This document shows positions 40,484 to 52,380 of a DNA stretch of 64,000 nt, in pieces. The stretch's first letter is position 1; every line of letters starts with the position of its first letter. A program made the position numbers and the translations under genes. This stretch comes from Eriocheir sinensis (lineage: Eukaryota > Arthropoda > Malacostraca > Decapoda > Varunidae), in the NCBI RefSeq assembly GCF_024679095.1, contig NC_066516.1:3585032-3649031 (forward strand), in the 5' to 3' direction. The notes under the pieces are model-generated. The model made no database searches and was not told the origin of the DNA. It saw nothing but the letters and a program-made list of their open reading frames with translations.

Positions 40484-41145
40484 GGCGATAAAAGAACACT
40501 AAAATAAAACTGGGAATGGGAGGAGAGGGAATAAGGGACGGAAGGAGAAGGAGAGAAGGAAGGAAAGGAGAGAGGGAGGAGGAAGGGAGGTAGGAAAAGA
40601 GGGAGGAAGGAAGGAAGGAAAGGGGAAAGGGACGGAAGGTAGGAAGGAAGGAAAAATGAAATAAAGATAAAAAAATGGTGAATGAATGAATAACTGATTG
40701 ATAGAATGAAGGAAAAACTATGGAAAGGAAGAAGGAGAAAAGAAAGAGAGGAAGGAAAGAAGGAAGGAAGAAAATATAATGAAAAAGAATAAGGACTGAG
40801 TATTTTAACGAATGATTGAAAGGAGGAATTATTGAAGTAAAGAAGGAAGGAAGGAAGGAAGGAAGGGAGGAAGGAAATATTCAGTCCACACCCAAACAGG
40901 TTTCTTTAAAGATTTTCTCTTCTTACTCCTCTTTTCTTCCCTCTTCCTCCTCTTCTTCCTCTCCTTTCCTTTCCTTTCCTCTCTCTCTCCTCCTCCTTCT
41001 TCTTCTTCTTCTTCTTCATCATCTCCTCATCTCTCTAACCTCCTCATTCTCTTCCTCTTCTACCACTAACCGATTTTACCTCTTCCTCCTCCTCCTCCTC
41101 CTCCTCTCGTGTAAGCAGTATTCAAATTAGATTGTTAAGATGCAA
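39770..41145. repeat. TCC, (GA)n, GGA, (GT)n, GGAA and CTT tracts
   Basis: TCC 39770-39795; (GA)n 39959-40032; GGA 40135-40160, 40208-40265 and 40330-40382; (GT)n 40433-40480; GGAA 40550-40880 with a 4 bp period; pyrimidines 40915-41106. No gene; the ORFs are translated repeats. Confidence 0.9.
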
Positions 41146-41198
41146 ATATTGTGGGTAATCCTCTCGCCATCTTGGTAAGGGGGGCTGTGGGAGAGCAC

Positions 41199-41199
<1 letters not shown>

Positions 41200-41267
<68 letters not shown>

Positions 41268-41309
41268 GTCTTAAATCCTACACCTATTCAAACACATATT
41301 CAAACACAT

Positions 41310-41369
<60 letters not shown>

Positions 41370-41580
41370 AATCGGGTTACTTACGTCCCGCAATACCTGA
41401 TTCTCCCTTCTACCTCCCTACTTACCTCTCTCTCTCCTTTGAATACCTCCCATTTTTCCTCCCCTTTCTATGGCTTATTTTTATTTTTCATTTTTCTGTG
41501 ATATTTTTTTTCTGATCTTGCCGCCTACCTCCTTCCTCCTCCTTCTCCTCCTCCTCCTCCTCCTCCGCTCTTCACTTCCA
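41200..41580. repeat. (CA)n arrays and TCC run
   Basis: CA 41203-41264 and 41312-41365, a short repeat of caaacacatatt between them, TCC 41540-41568 just before LINE-A3. Confidence 0.92.
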
Positions 41581-41671
41581 GACCAGCGAGTCTAAATGTA
41601 GGTACTGTGTCTTGGACTCACGTATTCAAGTACTTCACTTGACGAACGAGGACTTGAAACACTAAAATGCC

Positions 41672-42821
41672 TTGTCATGGGAAATTGTCACGTCATTACC
41701 CGCACTTCCTACTCCTACTCCTCCCACTTCCTCAACCTCATATTCTGGAATTTTGAGCCAATCACATTTCTCCTTCTCCTCTTCCCCCTCCCACTTTCAA
41801 GCCTCCTCCTCCACCCACCTTCAAGTCTCTTCCTCTTTCCCTCTCCTTCCTGCCGCCTCCTCCTGCCCCACTTCATCATCAGAGCCGGTACCCGCCTCCA
41901 CCCTCCCTACTCCTTCCACCTCCCACCCTATCCCATCCACCTCCCTCCCTACCTCATCCACCTCCCCCTCTATCCTTTCCGCTCCCCCATCACCCAACAC
42001 CACCGGCACTCTCGACTCCTCTCCTATCCTCACCACCATCATTCCATCTTTCCCTCCCACCTCCAACACGATCTCCACCTCCTCCTCCACTTCTGATACC
42101 ACATCGAACGCCTCCCTCCACACCTTATCATCCACCCTTCCCCAAACACCCACTACTTTCACTGCTACCACTTCCAAACCCAACCGCGCCCACGCTCCCT
42201 CTTGTATCTCACACCCTTCCATAAGAACTCACAAGACCATTCTCTCAGCGGTCATTAATACGAATCAGACGCTATTTCCTTGCATGGACAAACTGACTAC
42301 GAGAGTCAATTTAGTAGGCGACAGCATGGTCAGGGGCCAACTTACGGAGTTTTGCGGGCGTAATACATCGACACGGAAGCGTTTCTGTATACCTGGAGCC
42401 GGACTGGACGATTTTTAATCAGCTGTCGATGCTGTTTCAGTAAGCGCGAGGGAAGACACAGTGTATCTGATCCATGCGGGAACTAACGACGTTCAGTCAA
42501 CTCGATCTCAGGACCTGCATGCTGTCAAAATACCGCTAAGTCATTCGGAAATACAAGACAAAGTTCCCTCACATCATCGTGTCTGGGATTCTACCGAGAG
42601 TCAATACGTTCGCTGGGTTCAACAGCAATGCGTACAGCGTCAACACTAGTCTAAAGCAGTTATGTAACGATGAAGGTGTAGCGTTTACAAACGCCTGGTA
42701 TCACTTCAATGAGCGCCCAGACCTATTTCGCGATGATGTCCTCCACCTGAACGAGGTTGGGTCGGCGCGGCTTGGAAGGCTCATGAACGAGGCAGTTAAA
42801 AGCTTTTCGAAAAGCTATTGA
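41672..42821 (+). pseudogene. LINE-A3 ORF1: Ser/Thr/Pro-rich region plus SGNH esterase, broken
   Basis: The first frame (41672-42418) is a Ser/Thr/Pro-rich linker of about 190 residues followed by LVGDSMVRGQLTEFCGRN, block I of an SGNH hydrolase with the GDS nucleophile intact, then a stop. Block III, HAGTND, is read at 42470-42490 in another frame. Block V, DVLHLNEVG, with the catalytic Asp/His, ends the domain in a third (42579-42821). All catalytic blocks are closer to consensus than in LINE-E1, but one stop and two frameshifts kill this copy. It ends SFSKSY. The linker is coded by TCC/ACC-rich DNA. Confidence 0.87.
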
Positions 42822-43021
42822 AAAAACTGCAGGCGAGGGCGGGGCAAAGGCAGCCCTTGATCAACCAAACCGTAGCGTCGGTGCGGCTTACAAGAAACTG
42901 TAACCAACGACGCCTCGTCGCGGCCAAAACAGGAGTCACATTTCTGTTTTGTACACAAATCACGTAGTTTACTACCACAAAAAGGACGAAATTAGGGCGT
43001 ATATTGCAACAGAGAATCCAG

Positions 43022-43491
43022 GGCCCATACTTATGAGGCTAACACTTCGTCTCAGGCTCGTCTTAAGACCCCAAACCGGCCCTGTGGAGCCCTATATCCT
43101 GGGTGTTAATCTGAGACGTGGCGCGAGTAGCTAAAGTTGGTCCGGGGTAGGCATAAATCCTGGGTCTTCGTCTGAGGCATCGACCTTCAAATGTAAACAT
43201 TGCCGGGTGTTGCCAGACTGCCAGCGTGCCTCATCAAATCGTTTTACATTCAAACGCTCACTATAGTCTTACAAAACTCTATTATAATGGATATGATGTA
43301 CTTCTATTCAATACTTTCACCTTTTTAAGGTATTCTTACCAAGTAATTTTCATATGAGAAAACTGATCTCGCCGTTGTTAGCAACTTTACTTTCCCCACT
43401 ACCCGTGGCGGCTGGAGCCCCAACTATGGTGCACACTCACATCTGAGACGAGACATAGGTCAAACGCTTAATTTCTTTATAAGTATGGGCA
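43022..43491. mobile_element. MITE of 470 bp with inverted ends and 3 bp target duplication
   Basis: The left end GGCCCATACTTAT and right end ATAAGTATGGGCA are inverted copies with one mismatch. A second inverted block (cgtctcagg near 43052; ctgagacgag near 43443) lies inside. CAG is found on both sides (43019-43021 and 43492-43494). Removing the element and one CAG restores an in-frame GAG AAT CCA GAT GTG in the LINE-A3 endonuclease. There is no ORF. A 3 bp duplication would fit the PIF/Harbinger group, but CAG is not their usual TWA. Confidence 0.88.
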
Positions 43492-44793
43492 CAGATGTGG
43501 TAGCCATCACAGAGACTCGGGGCAACTCTGCACATCTAATATCCGAACTGTCATTCCCTGGGTACGAAAGCTTCCACAAAAATAGAATGCTAAAAAAAGG
43601 AGGAGTAATTTGCTACCTAAAAAGTACGCTCCCTGCCATAAAAATAGACAAACAGGATGCAGAGAAATACGATTCCGTCTATGTGAAAATAACCGCAAAT
43701 AATAAGAAACCAACACCTGCAACCGTATACAGGCCTCCAAAACAACAGGCAGCCGACGACACTGTCCTGTACGAAGAGATTCACTCTCTAACACAAAGCA
43801 AAGAAGCAATAATAATTGGGGACTTTAATTGCCCTAATAGTGACTGGGGACTGTTGATTGGAGATCAAAAGGGTAACAGGCTTATAGAAATGGTGGAGGA
43901 TTCGTTCCTCACCCAAGTTGTAACTCAACCGACAAGAGAAAACAATCTGCTTGATCTGGTATTAGTAAGCGACCCCGACCTCATTCGCGACTGTGAAGTT
44001 GGTGAGAAACTTAATGGTTGCGATCACCATTTAATCCGTTTTAATGTCAACATATGTCACAAACTCGTAGATAATCCGTCAGTGATAACAGTTTTCAAAA
44101 AAGCAAATTTCAACTTAGCCCGTGAGCTGCTTTCCCCTGCGACCTGGGACCAACTTAACCTCACCGACAGTACAATCGACAATGTGTGGAACGTCTTCAA
44201 AGATAAGATCCTGGAGGTAGAGAAGGCTACAGTGCCTACGAAATCCAGGCGAGTAAATGGTACCGTAGATTCACCGTGGATGACCAGAGAAATAAAAAGG
44301 GCAGTAAACTTAAAAAAAAAAAGGAATTATAGCCTAATAAAAGAAAATGACTCGGCCGAAGCCCGTACACAGTACCACAACAGCCTCAGAGCTTGTCGCA
44401 CCCTTATTCGGAGTAGTAAACGCAACTATGAAAAACAAATAGCGTGCGAAATCAAGACCAACTCCAAAAAAATTCTTCACATACATCAGATCGAAAAAGA
44501 AAGTAAAATCCAATATTGGTTCCCTGACAGACGAGACCGGATTTGTAACCCAGGACAATAAACAGATGGCCAAAATCCTCAACAGTAACTTCGCATCCAT
44601 ATTCCCAGTCGATTACATCGAAACCATTCCCGAGGGCCCTGACCCGCCGAGGGGGATCACGCCCCTGGAAATTGACTCAATATGCGACCAAGAAGTGAAA
44701 AAGTACTTGGACACACTCGACACGAACAAGTCAACGGGACCCGACACCTTGTCCCCGCGGTTATTAAAAGAGCTTAAACAGCAAATACTTCAG

Positions 44794-45446
44794 CGTATTG
44801 GTACTCGGCGGCCACTAATACCGGCGCCCGCCAGCCCCCGCCCTACCTGCCGAGACGGGAGGCATCCAACATCCACCGCCTCCGTCTCGGCTACAAGTGT
44901 GCGTCAGTCCTTGACCCTGATGACCCGGCCCCTGTTGTGTGCATTTACTGCGAGGAGGAGGTCCTCCAGCCGCTCCTCCACTACCTTCTCGAGTGCTGTG
45001 CGACACGCAACCTGCTCCCGAACCTTGAGGGGCTATCAGCGCCAGCCTTGGTGGGGGCCCTGGACGACAGGACGCTTACTGCCCTAGTGCGGGCATATGA
45101 GCCGCCCAGGTAGGCTCTCTGTTCTGTATCTGTGGGCGTGTTAGAGTGTGTGTACGCATGTGTGTGTGTTTGTGTGTGAGTATGTGCGTGATTGTTGTTG
45201 TTTTTTTAAGTCAGCTACAGGACGCCTGGTTCGCCTGTGCCCCAACCCACTTAGTGGGAAGGGGTGTTATTATCTATATGTGTGCGTACATCGGCGTGTG
45301 CGTGCGCGTGTGTATGTATATATGTACATGCACACGTATGGCGCGGCGTTGTATGCACATATAGCCCCAATATAACTGCGATGGGCCGTCGTACTAGACA
45401 AGGGCCCGTTCCCTTTCTTAGGGGTTAATCTTAGAAGAAGAAGAAG
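44794..45446 (+). mobile_element. LINE-K, 653 bp 5'-truncated LINE with 11 bp target duplication
   Basis: Inserted in LINE-A3 with AAATACTTCAG on both sides (44783-44793 and 45447-45457). A frame from 44796 to 45113 (105 residues, no Met) reads SNIHRLRLGYKCASVL, VVCIYCEEEV and LHYLLECCATRNLLP, a Cys-Cys-His-Cys knuckle of the kind found at the C-terminus of several LINE polyproteins. GT-rich 3' UTR and an AAG-repeat 3' end (45433-45446). The family is different from all others here. Confidence 0.9.
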
Positions 45447-45530
45447 AAATACTTCAGCCACTCACTAACATATTTAACCGGGCAGTACAACTGAACAAGG
45501 TCCCAGAAGACTGGGAGATGAGAGTAACCT

Positions 45531-45602
45531 AGGACAATAAACAGGCTCTTTGACATGGTACGCGCACTTTGTGAATTAAAGTTATGAATCTCTCGCTCTC
45601 TC

Positions 45603-45667
<65 letters not shown>

Positions 45668-45772
45668 TTAAAAGAAACGAAATGGGAGAAAATTCAGTGA
45701 TGATTTATTTAATTTCAATATCTTTGGTATGTATATTACACAGGATGATATTGAAAAAAACATGGATTATAA
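45531..45772. repeat. (CT)n array and AT-rich spacer
   Basis: CT 45596-45664, then AT-rich sequence leading into a transposase scrap. Confidence 0.85.
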
Positions 45773-46234
45773 TATAATGATCTTCCAGTTCTCACATATT
45801 TGGCAGGCTATTGTTGCTATGTGGTTACCAAAAAAAAAAGTAATTTATGTTGTATTGAAAATGTAGAGAATTTGCCAGATAGTAACAGCTACGTACAAAG
45901 TATTACCAGAGGTTTTCTTGTCTACCCTGATGAGGGAGTAGTCAGTATAGTTATGTACAATTACATTGCAGTCAACAAACTAACAGCAAACCCTAACTTC
46001 ACACATTCATTGAACCAGAGAAATGTATCCACAGAAATAACAATGAATATCCTTCCAGATAATGATGTTTTCCTACCAGTAAATAATTGCGGTAATGAAC
46101 ACAGCAAAGATAAAGTTCAGGAAATGTTAGTGTGGGCGTCAACAAATGCCTTACTCGACAATTTCTGCACCAATGAAAATGATCTTATGCACCAGAGTAG
46201 GAAAGCGGGGAAAAAATTAAGCTTCAGACGTTAA
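45773..46234 (+). pseudogene. Probable DNA transposase C-terminal fragment (P-element/THAP9-like?)
   Basis: An open frame of about 153 residues without Met start, AT-rich unlike its neighbours. It contains LPVLTYLAGYCCYVVTKKK, then Cys-Cys, SITRGFLVYPDEGVVSIV and a tail with VQEMLVWASTNALLDNFC. The pattern (Y/I)AGY..K.K...CC followed some 25 residues later by RG.LVYP is one I associate with the C-terminal part of P-element-like and related transposases, but the match is short and from memory of the pattern only. No terminal repeats were found around it. Alternative: an unrelated host pseudogene. Confidence 0.4.
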
Positions 46235-46880
<646 letters not shown>

Positions 46881-47107
46881 GAGTAGGTAGGAAGACACCT
46901 ACCGAACGGGCGCAAGCCACTCCCGGTGAGGTATATATGGGAGGTGAGAAGGGAGCTGAAGCCCTCCAAAGACCCTTCCCATGTCCTCACTAACCGTTTC
47001 CCTATTGTCTCACCAACACCGGAGAGTAGTTCAGCATGCTCTCTAAAGACAGATCCTCTCTTTATCCACACCACATATACACCTTTTCCCAAAATTAAAA
47101 TTTCAAA

Positions 47108-48063
47108 ATGGCGCACATACACCAAGCCTCGGAGTCCCCGCCTGGGGGGGGGGGGACCACAAATTCCCCCAGGGAGGACTCCCCTTCTGGCTGCCGACCC
47201 GAGAGGTGTCTTGATAACTCCTCGAACCTCTTTCTTCTCAATTTCTGCAACATTCGCGGTCTTCGCTCTAATTTTCATTCTGTGGAACATCATCTCTACT
47301 CCTCTAAACCTCACCTTCTCTTCCTTACCGAAACACAGGTTTCTGAGGCTACTGACAGCAATCTCTACTCTGTTCCCTCCTACTATCTCTATCCTAAATT
47401 TCAATCCCAAGCTGGTTGTTGCGCCTACGTGCGCAACGACATCACTTGCTCTCGTGCCCACGACCTTGACTCTTCTAAATTTTCCACCATCTGGCTAAGA
47501 CTTCATTGTCATTCTATTATTAAATACATCTGTGCTGTTTATCTCTCACCTAACTCTACCAACTATGTAAAATTCTTTGACTATTTGAATTCTAAAGTGG
47601 AGCACATCTTGACCCACTCTCCCTTCGCTGAAATCTTCATCCTAGGAGATTTCAATGTTCACCACCAGCTTTGGCTTTCATCCTCTTTCACTGAACATCC
47701 TGGTGAATGCTTCACAACTTTGCTATCCTCAACGACCTAGAGCAGTTGGTCCAGCACCCTACACGTATTCCTGACTGTCTTGGAGATCGGCCCAACATTC
47801 TAGGACCTCTTCTTACCGCAAACCCTTCTGCTTATTCTGTCAAACTGTTCTCTCCGTTGGGCTCCTCCGATCACAATCTTATTTCTGCATCCTGTCCTAT
47901 CGCTCCTGTACACCCTCTGGACCCACCGAAGAGGCGATGCTTCTGGCATTTTGCTTCAGCTCGGTGGGACGACCTGAGGATGTATTTCTTTCCGATTTCG
48001 TGGAATGATTATTGCTTCCAGGATAGAGACCCTCTGTGTGTGCTCAGCGCATCACAGAGGTGA
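47108..48063 (+). pseudogene. LINE-H endonuclease domain
   Basis: Frame 47108-47740 (210 residues): LNFCNIRGLRSNFHSVEHHL, LLFLTETQVSEA, YVRNDITC, VYLSPNSTN and IFILGDFNVHHQLW. One frameshift near 47720, then [28 protein letters not shown] and [13 protein letters not shown] to 48063. N, E, D, SDH catalytic blocks of the EEP nuclease are all readable. A G run at 47142-47151 near the start may be a sequencing- or mutation-prone spot. Overlapping frames in the same DNA (46926-47498) are shadows. Confidence 0.87.
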
Positions 48064-48439
48064 TTGTCTCTGGAATGGAGGCATACATTCCTCGTTTTCT
48101 CTACTCCTCACGCTAAAAGCCTTGGTTTAATCACGCTTGTTCTCGTGCTGTCAATGATAGAGGTAGCTCACAAAAGGTACCAGAGCCTTCAAACTAATGC
48201 TAATTATGAACTTTAAATTTCTGCCCGGAATCGTGCCAAATCTATTCTCCGACTAACCAAAATTCTTTCATTAATAGAAATGTCAAAACCTTGCTTTCTC
48301 TAACTCTTCCTGTGACTTCTGGCATCTAGCCAAAAACATCTCCTCCAACTTCACTTCTTCATCTTTCCTCCACTCTTCAGTCCTGACGGCAACACTGCTG
48401 TCTCATCTATCTCTAAGGCTGAACTCTTTCAAACTTTTC

Positions 48440-50775
48440 CATAGACTTCTTGCCAATCTCTTTGACGGGAAAACGGGCGCGGGGCCGATTCATAGGGGGC
48501 TTGATTTTCAAAAATTTAAAATTTAAATATTTTCAAACCAAAGCAGCTAGCGACCTGAAACTAAAACAGGCACTCCCTAGGTATATTTCATGATAGCGGT
48601 ATCAAAAAATTCAAAGTCGTCTCAATAAAATCCCGATTAATTGTTTTTTATATAAGTATAACAAAACTTAAAAAGGCTATAAAACTTCAGATTTTACGCT
48701 AGATGCAATAAACATCACCAAATGAGATAATCACTTATATTTTCAGAATTAATAGCAATATTTAGTATATCTTATAAGTTTTTGGCCCGAAATAGCTACT
48801 TATTTTTTTTTTTATTTAGTGCAATTTTTACGTGTTTTTAACATCTAATAAATCACTCTTAATTCTCGTTTATTTAGAAACTTAATACTTGAGAAGTTAT
48901 GCAGAAACATCTTAATTTTACTCAACAAAAAGCAAAATATTCATTTTCTATATACAATCACAACTTATTTTGGTTGAATTCCGATGTCACTATTGCTTTT
49001 GCAGCACGTCTTGGCGGCCATTCATCTCGTCCCTGAACACCAATCAGCTCTTAGCCTTTTGGCCTATGACTTGTGGGCCCTGGTCAGTTTCCTGACTTGT
49101 ACACGTCCCTGTTCCTCGCCGTCTCCCTTCCTGCTCCCTCGATACTGCTCCTCTTCCTGCCGGTCGGTTGCTTCAAGGCCTTGGTCTTCCTCGCTGCTGA
49201 GGTCACGGCCGGGGAGAAATTTGCACCGACACAGTTGAAGAGGTACCGGGTGATGTGCGGCCAGGTGGGGTTGGCCAGGTTGTGCCCCGCCTGGCCCGTG
49301 TACCCCCTGCAAGGTCGGGTCTGCGTCGCCAGAACTCCAGGGAGGTGCCTTGAACCCGTCCCTCAGTAAGTGCTGGGGTAAGGGAGAGGAACTCACCTGC
49401 GCTCTTCTTGTCTTCCTGCACATCAGGGAGTCCCACGCGACATCCTGAAGGACGCCATAAAATATTGGGAGTAGATGGCTGCTCAGGGACCGCCCGGCCT
49501 GGTCTCCAGCTCTCCCAAGTCGACCAGCTCGACCAGGGCGTCGAACATCACAGAGGGCGGGTCGCCCTCCTCGAGCTCCACGGCACCATCTCCTCCTGCT
49601 GGGCAAGCTCCCAGCAGGCACTCGGCCACAGAGAGGAGTTGGCCTGGACCTTCCTGGCCAGGTAGCCGGAGTGGTTGCCGACCGCGGCGAGGGAGCAACT
49701 CGTCCGTCGAGCGGGTCCGGCTGACGTCGGCCAGCTCCGGCAAGCTGGCCAAGATCACCCCTGTCGTCCTTCTCCCTGCCTTGGCCCGGTCCAGGTCGGC
49801 CTGCACGTCCCCGGGGAAGAACCCGACGAGCTTCAGCAAATGCAGGCGCTGGGCCAACCTGCCTGCAATTGGCGAAGTTCTGCACGCTCGTCCAGTAGGC
49901 TGGCGCCGCACATGGTGCGGCGCTTGCCGAAAGAGTGCTCAGTCGGGTCAGGAGTTGGCCTTCCCCATATCACATACTGACCCCTGCAGACGCAGTGAAC
50001 AGCCCCTCACTACCACACTGCACTGAACACACCACCGCACTGCACACAACACTGAGTCACTGCACCGATGGCGTAGTACTTGCCCTCCAGCGCACTTCCA
50101 CGGCTCAGGCGTCCTCATATTCCAGGCCTCCGTCACCTTGCACTCGATCCACTGCCTTCTGTGTCTCTTGTATCGTCCTCTGGATCCTTGCAGTTGTGGG
50201 GGGAAGGGTACAGAGACGTGATGAATAACTGTAGGTCCTTTATTTGAGAGTAAAACAGAGGCAGGATAAAGACAACCTTTACAGAGGGAAGTGCTCAGGT
50301 TGACCGCGCGCCTGTAGCGCAGAGTTAGGCGACGTGGGAACTGGAGCTGAGTTGCCATGTAGGCACCTAAATCTTCAAATGTACACTTTCTTTTTTGTTT
50401 CCTAATAATGCAAAAACTGTGGACTTCTAATTATCCTGCTACAAAGTTATCATCTCATTTTACGTAAAGATTTCAAACCTAAAGTTACGCAAATTTGCCA
50501 TTTTTGCTAATAACGTTTTCAAAGTGGCACTGCATGGTGCTATTTTTTATATAAGTTACCTTGGAACTCGACCAAATCACTCTAGAGACACCTGCCTGCT
50601 TGAAAATGCACTAAAACTTGAAGATTTCGTCTCTGTTTCCACTTAAATTGAAGCAAGAACGCAGAGTGTGTTTGAGTTTGTCGCAGAAAGTCGCCATAAC
50701 AATCGGCCCCTTTATTACGAAGCCACAGCGCGCTAAGACTGAAGAGATTTCCGTCAACTAGTTGTGAAGTCTATG
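48440..50775. mobile_element. 2.3 kb inverted-repeat DNA element of unknown family, inside LINE-H
   Basis: Outer ends CATAGACTTC (48440-48449) and its exact complement GAAGTCTATG (50766-50775). Further in, ggggccgatt (48481-48490) and aatcggcccc (50701-50710) form a second inverted pair, with ttgacgg and gcgc between them on both sides. Terminal repeats are thus about 50-75 bp and imperfect. LINE-H sequence stops at the left end and resumes at the right. Possible target duplication CTTTT(C/T). Arms of 500-600 bp are AT-rich; the centre (49060-49930) is GC-rich with a minus-strand gene remnant. I do not know the superfamily. Confidence 0.75.
49084..49913 (-). pseudogene. Unrecognised GC-rich gene remnant in the 2.3 kb element
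   Basis: From ATG 49913 (MCGASLLDERAELRQLQAG) the most protein-like path changes frame several times: RLHLLKLVGFFPGDVQADL, RAKAGRRTTGVILASLPELA, VSRTRSTDELL, LLSVAECLLGACP, PPSVMFDALVELVDLGELE, YGVLQDVAWDSLM, DGFKAP, then YTGQAGHNLANPTWPHITRY, LFNCVGANFSPAV and a Lys/Arg-rich tail to the stop at 49084. Mostly helical, about 275 residues, with a basic C-terminus. I recognise no transposase motif and no family. A 273-residue open frame (49064-49885) in another register is probably a GC-driven shadow. Base composition contrasts sharply with its AT-rich flanks. Confidence 0.5.
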
Positions 50776-52380
50776 CTTTTTTCTAAAATCCCACTCTGGA
50801 CGATTCTGGGCATATTCCTCCCATCATCCCCCCTCTGACCCTTTATGCCTGTTATAAAGATTCTTCAAAATGCTGCTTATTCAGTTCCTCTGGTCCTCAA
50901 CTCCTCAGTAGGCTTAGTGGACCTGATGGAGTGCCTCCTATTGTCCCAAAACTGTGCCTCCGTGCTGTCAATTCTGCTCTGGTCAAACTCTTTCGCTTCT
51001 GCCTGTCAACATCTACCTTCCTTCTTGCTGGAAGCATGCTCTTCATGCTGCCCGTGCATTTCCAAGAAGGGTGACCGTCTAACCCTCAAACTACCGTCCT
51101 ATAGCTTTACTCTTCTTTGTTCATTCAAAAGCTTTTTGAATCAATCCTTAACCGGAAGATTCAAAAGCACCTTCCACTTTCTGATCTTCTATCTGATCGC
51201 CAGTATGGGTTCTGCAAGGGGCGTTCTACTGGTGATCTCCTAGCCTTCTTAACTGACTCCATGGTCATCCTCTCTCTAGCCGTTTCGGTGAAACTTTTGC
51301 TATTGCGCTGGAGATATCAAAAGCTTTTTGATAGGCCCTGGTACAAATCTTGCTTAAACTACCCTCCCAACGGTTTCTATCCTTCCCTCTGTACCTTTAT
51401 CTCCAGTTTCTTTCTCTGACCGTCTCTATTTCTGCTGTGGTAGACGGTCGTTTCCGTTCTTCCCTAAATCTATGTTCAACAGTGAAAAGTCCCACAGGGT
51501 TCTGTCCTATCTCCAACTCTCTTTTTCTTGTTGTTCATTGATGATCTTCTTCGAAAACGAACTCGTCCTATCCATTCCTACGCCAGATGATTCCACTCTG
51601 CATTACTCAACTTCTTTAATAGAAGACCCACCCTTCAGGAACTTAACGACTCAAGGCCGTGGAGGCTGCAGAACGCTTAGCCTCAGACCTAACTATTACA
51701 TATTTCCGATTGGGGCAAGAAGAACCTGGTGTCCTTCAACGCCTCAAAAACACAGAAGCTCCACCCATCCACTCACACAATCTTCCAAACAACTATCCCC
51801 TATTCTTTGACACAACACCCAGCTATCACTCTTCCTCAACACTCAAACATCCCTTTATTCATCCTTAACTCAAAATCTCAACTGAAACTCTATATCTCAT
51901 CTCTTACTAAATCAGTTTCCCTTGAGGCTGGGCGTTCTGTACCGTCTCCGCTAGTTCTCTCTCTGCAATAGTTGTTGTCCATATACAGGGTCCTTGTCCG
52001 CCCTCGTATGGAGGTATGCATCTCATGTGTGGGGGGCTCCACTCACACAGTTCTTCAAAGAGTAGGAGAGGCTGCTCGTCTCATCAGCTCTCCTCATCAT
52101 ACTGATAGCCAATTTAAATTCCGCCGCAATGTTCCCTCTCTTTCTATCTTCTATCGATATTTCCATCGCCTGACTAATTCTTCTGAACTTGCTAACTGCA
52201 TGCCTCCTCCCGCGGTCCCTGCTGCACCTCGACTTTCTACTCATGCTCATCCCTTATACTGTCCAAACCTCTTTATGTAAGAGTTAACCAGCATCTTTCT
52301 ACTCTTCATCCCTCACGCTGGTGGTAAATCCTGGAACAATCTTCCTTCATCTGTATTTCCTCCTGCTCTCATGACTTGAA
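50776..52380 (+). pseudogene. LINE-H reverse transcriptase, heavily broken
   Basis: Pieces in changing frames: KILQNAAYSV (50850), FESILNRKIQKHLPLSDLLS and DRQYGFCKGRSTGDLLAFLT (51130-51260), the palm region around 51480-51600 with no clear YADD, DSTLHYSTSLIEDP, NLVSFNASK, YRVLVRPRMEVCISCVGGST (51980), FYRYFHRLTNSSELANCMPP and RLSTHAHP (52150-52260). Enough order remains to call RT plus the C-terminal domain. Frameshifts occur every 100-200 bp, so it is older than LINE-F or C. Confidence 0.82.

Larger units (their letters stand above)
42935..45520 (+). pseudogene. LINE-A3 ORF2: endonuclease and RT fingers
   Basis: Endonuclease begins near 42940 (VLYTNHVVYYHKKDEIRAYI in a shifted frame, where NARSL is expected). 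It stops at ENP (43019), where a MITE is inserted, and resumes exactly at DVVAITET (43494). Then HKNRMLKKGGVICYL, ATVYRPPK, AIIIGDFNCP, NNLLDLVLVSD, GCDHHLIRF, the linker, and RT start [25 protein letters not shown] follows. PLTNIFNRAVQLNKVPEDW resumes at 45457. The 358-residue frame 43485-44561 is intact until NPGQ. RT palm is absent. Confidence 0.87.
41585..45530 (+). mobile_element. LINE-A3, CR1 element with both ORFs, twice interrupted, 3'-deleted
   Basis: Plus strand: ORF1 from its zinc finger (ESKCRYC at 41590) through the esterase (to 42821), then ORF2 endonuclease and RT fingers to about 45520, where it breaks off after KVPEDWEM. A MITE (43022-43491) splits the endonuclease and LINE-K (44794-45446) splits the RT fingers. 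After 45520 the sequence gtaacctaggacaataaaca resembles 44545-44565 of the same element (gtaacccaggacaataaaca), suggesting a rearrangement removed the 3' half. Confidence 0.9.

Noticed and set aside
46926..47498. 190-residue plus-strand frame
   Set aside because: Overlaps the LINE-H endonuclease in another register; the endonuclease motifs are in the 47108-47740 frame.
49064..49885. 273-residue open frame as the true gene of the 2.3 kb element
   Set aside because: Arg/Gly/Pro-rich in a GC-rich core; other registers give more protein-like, hydrophobic-patterned segments. The choice remains uncertain.
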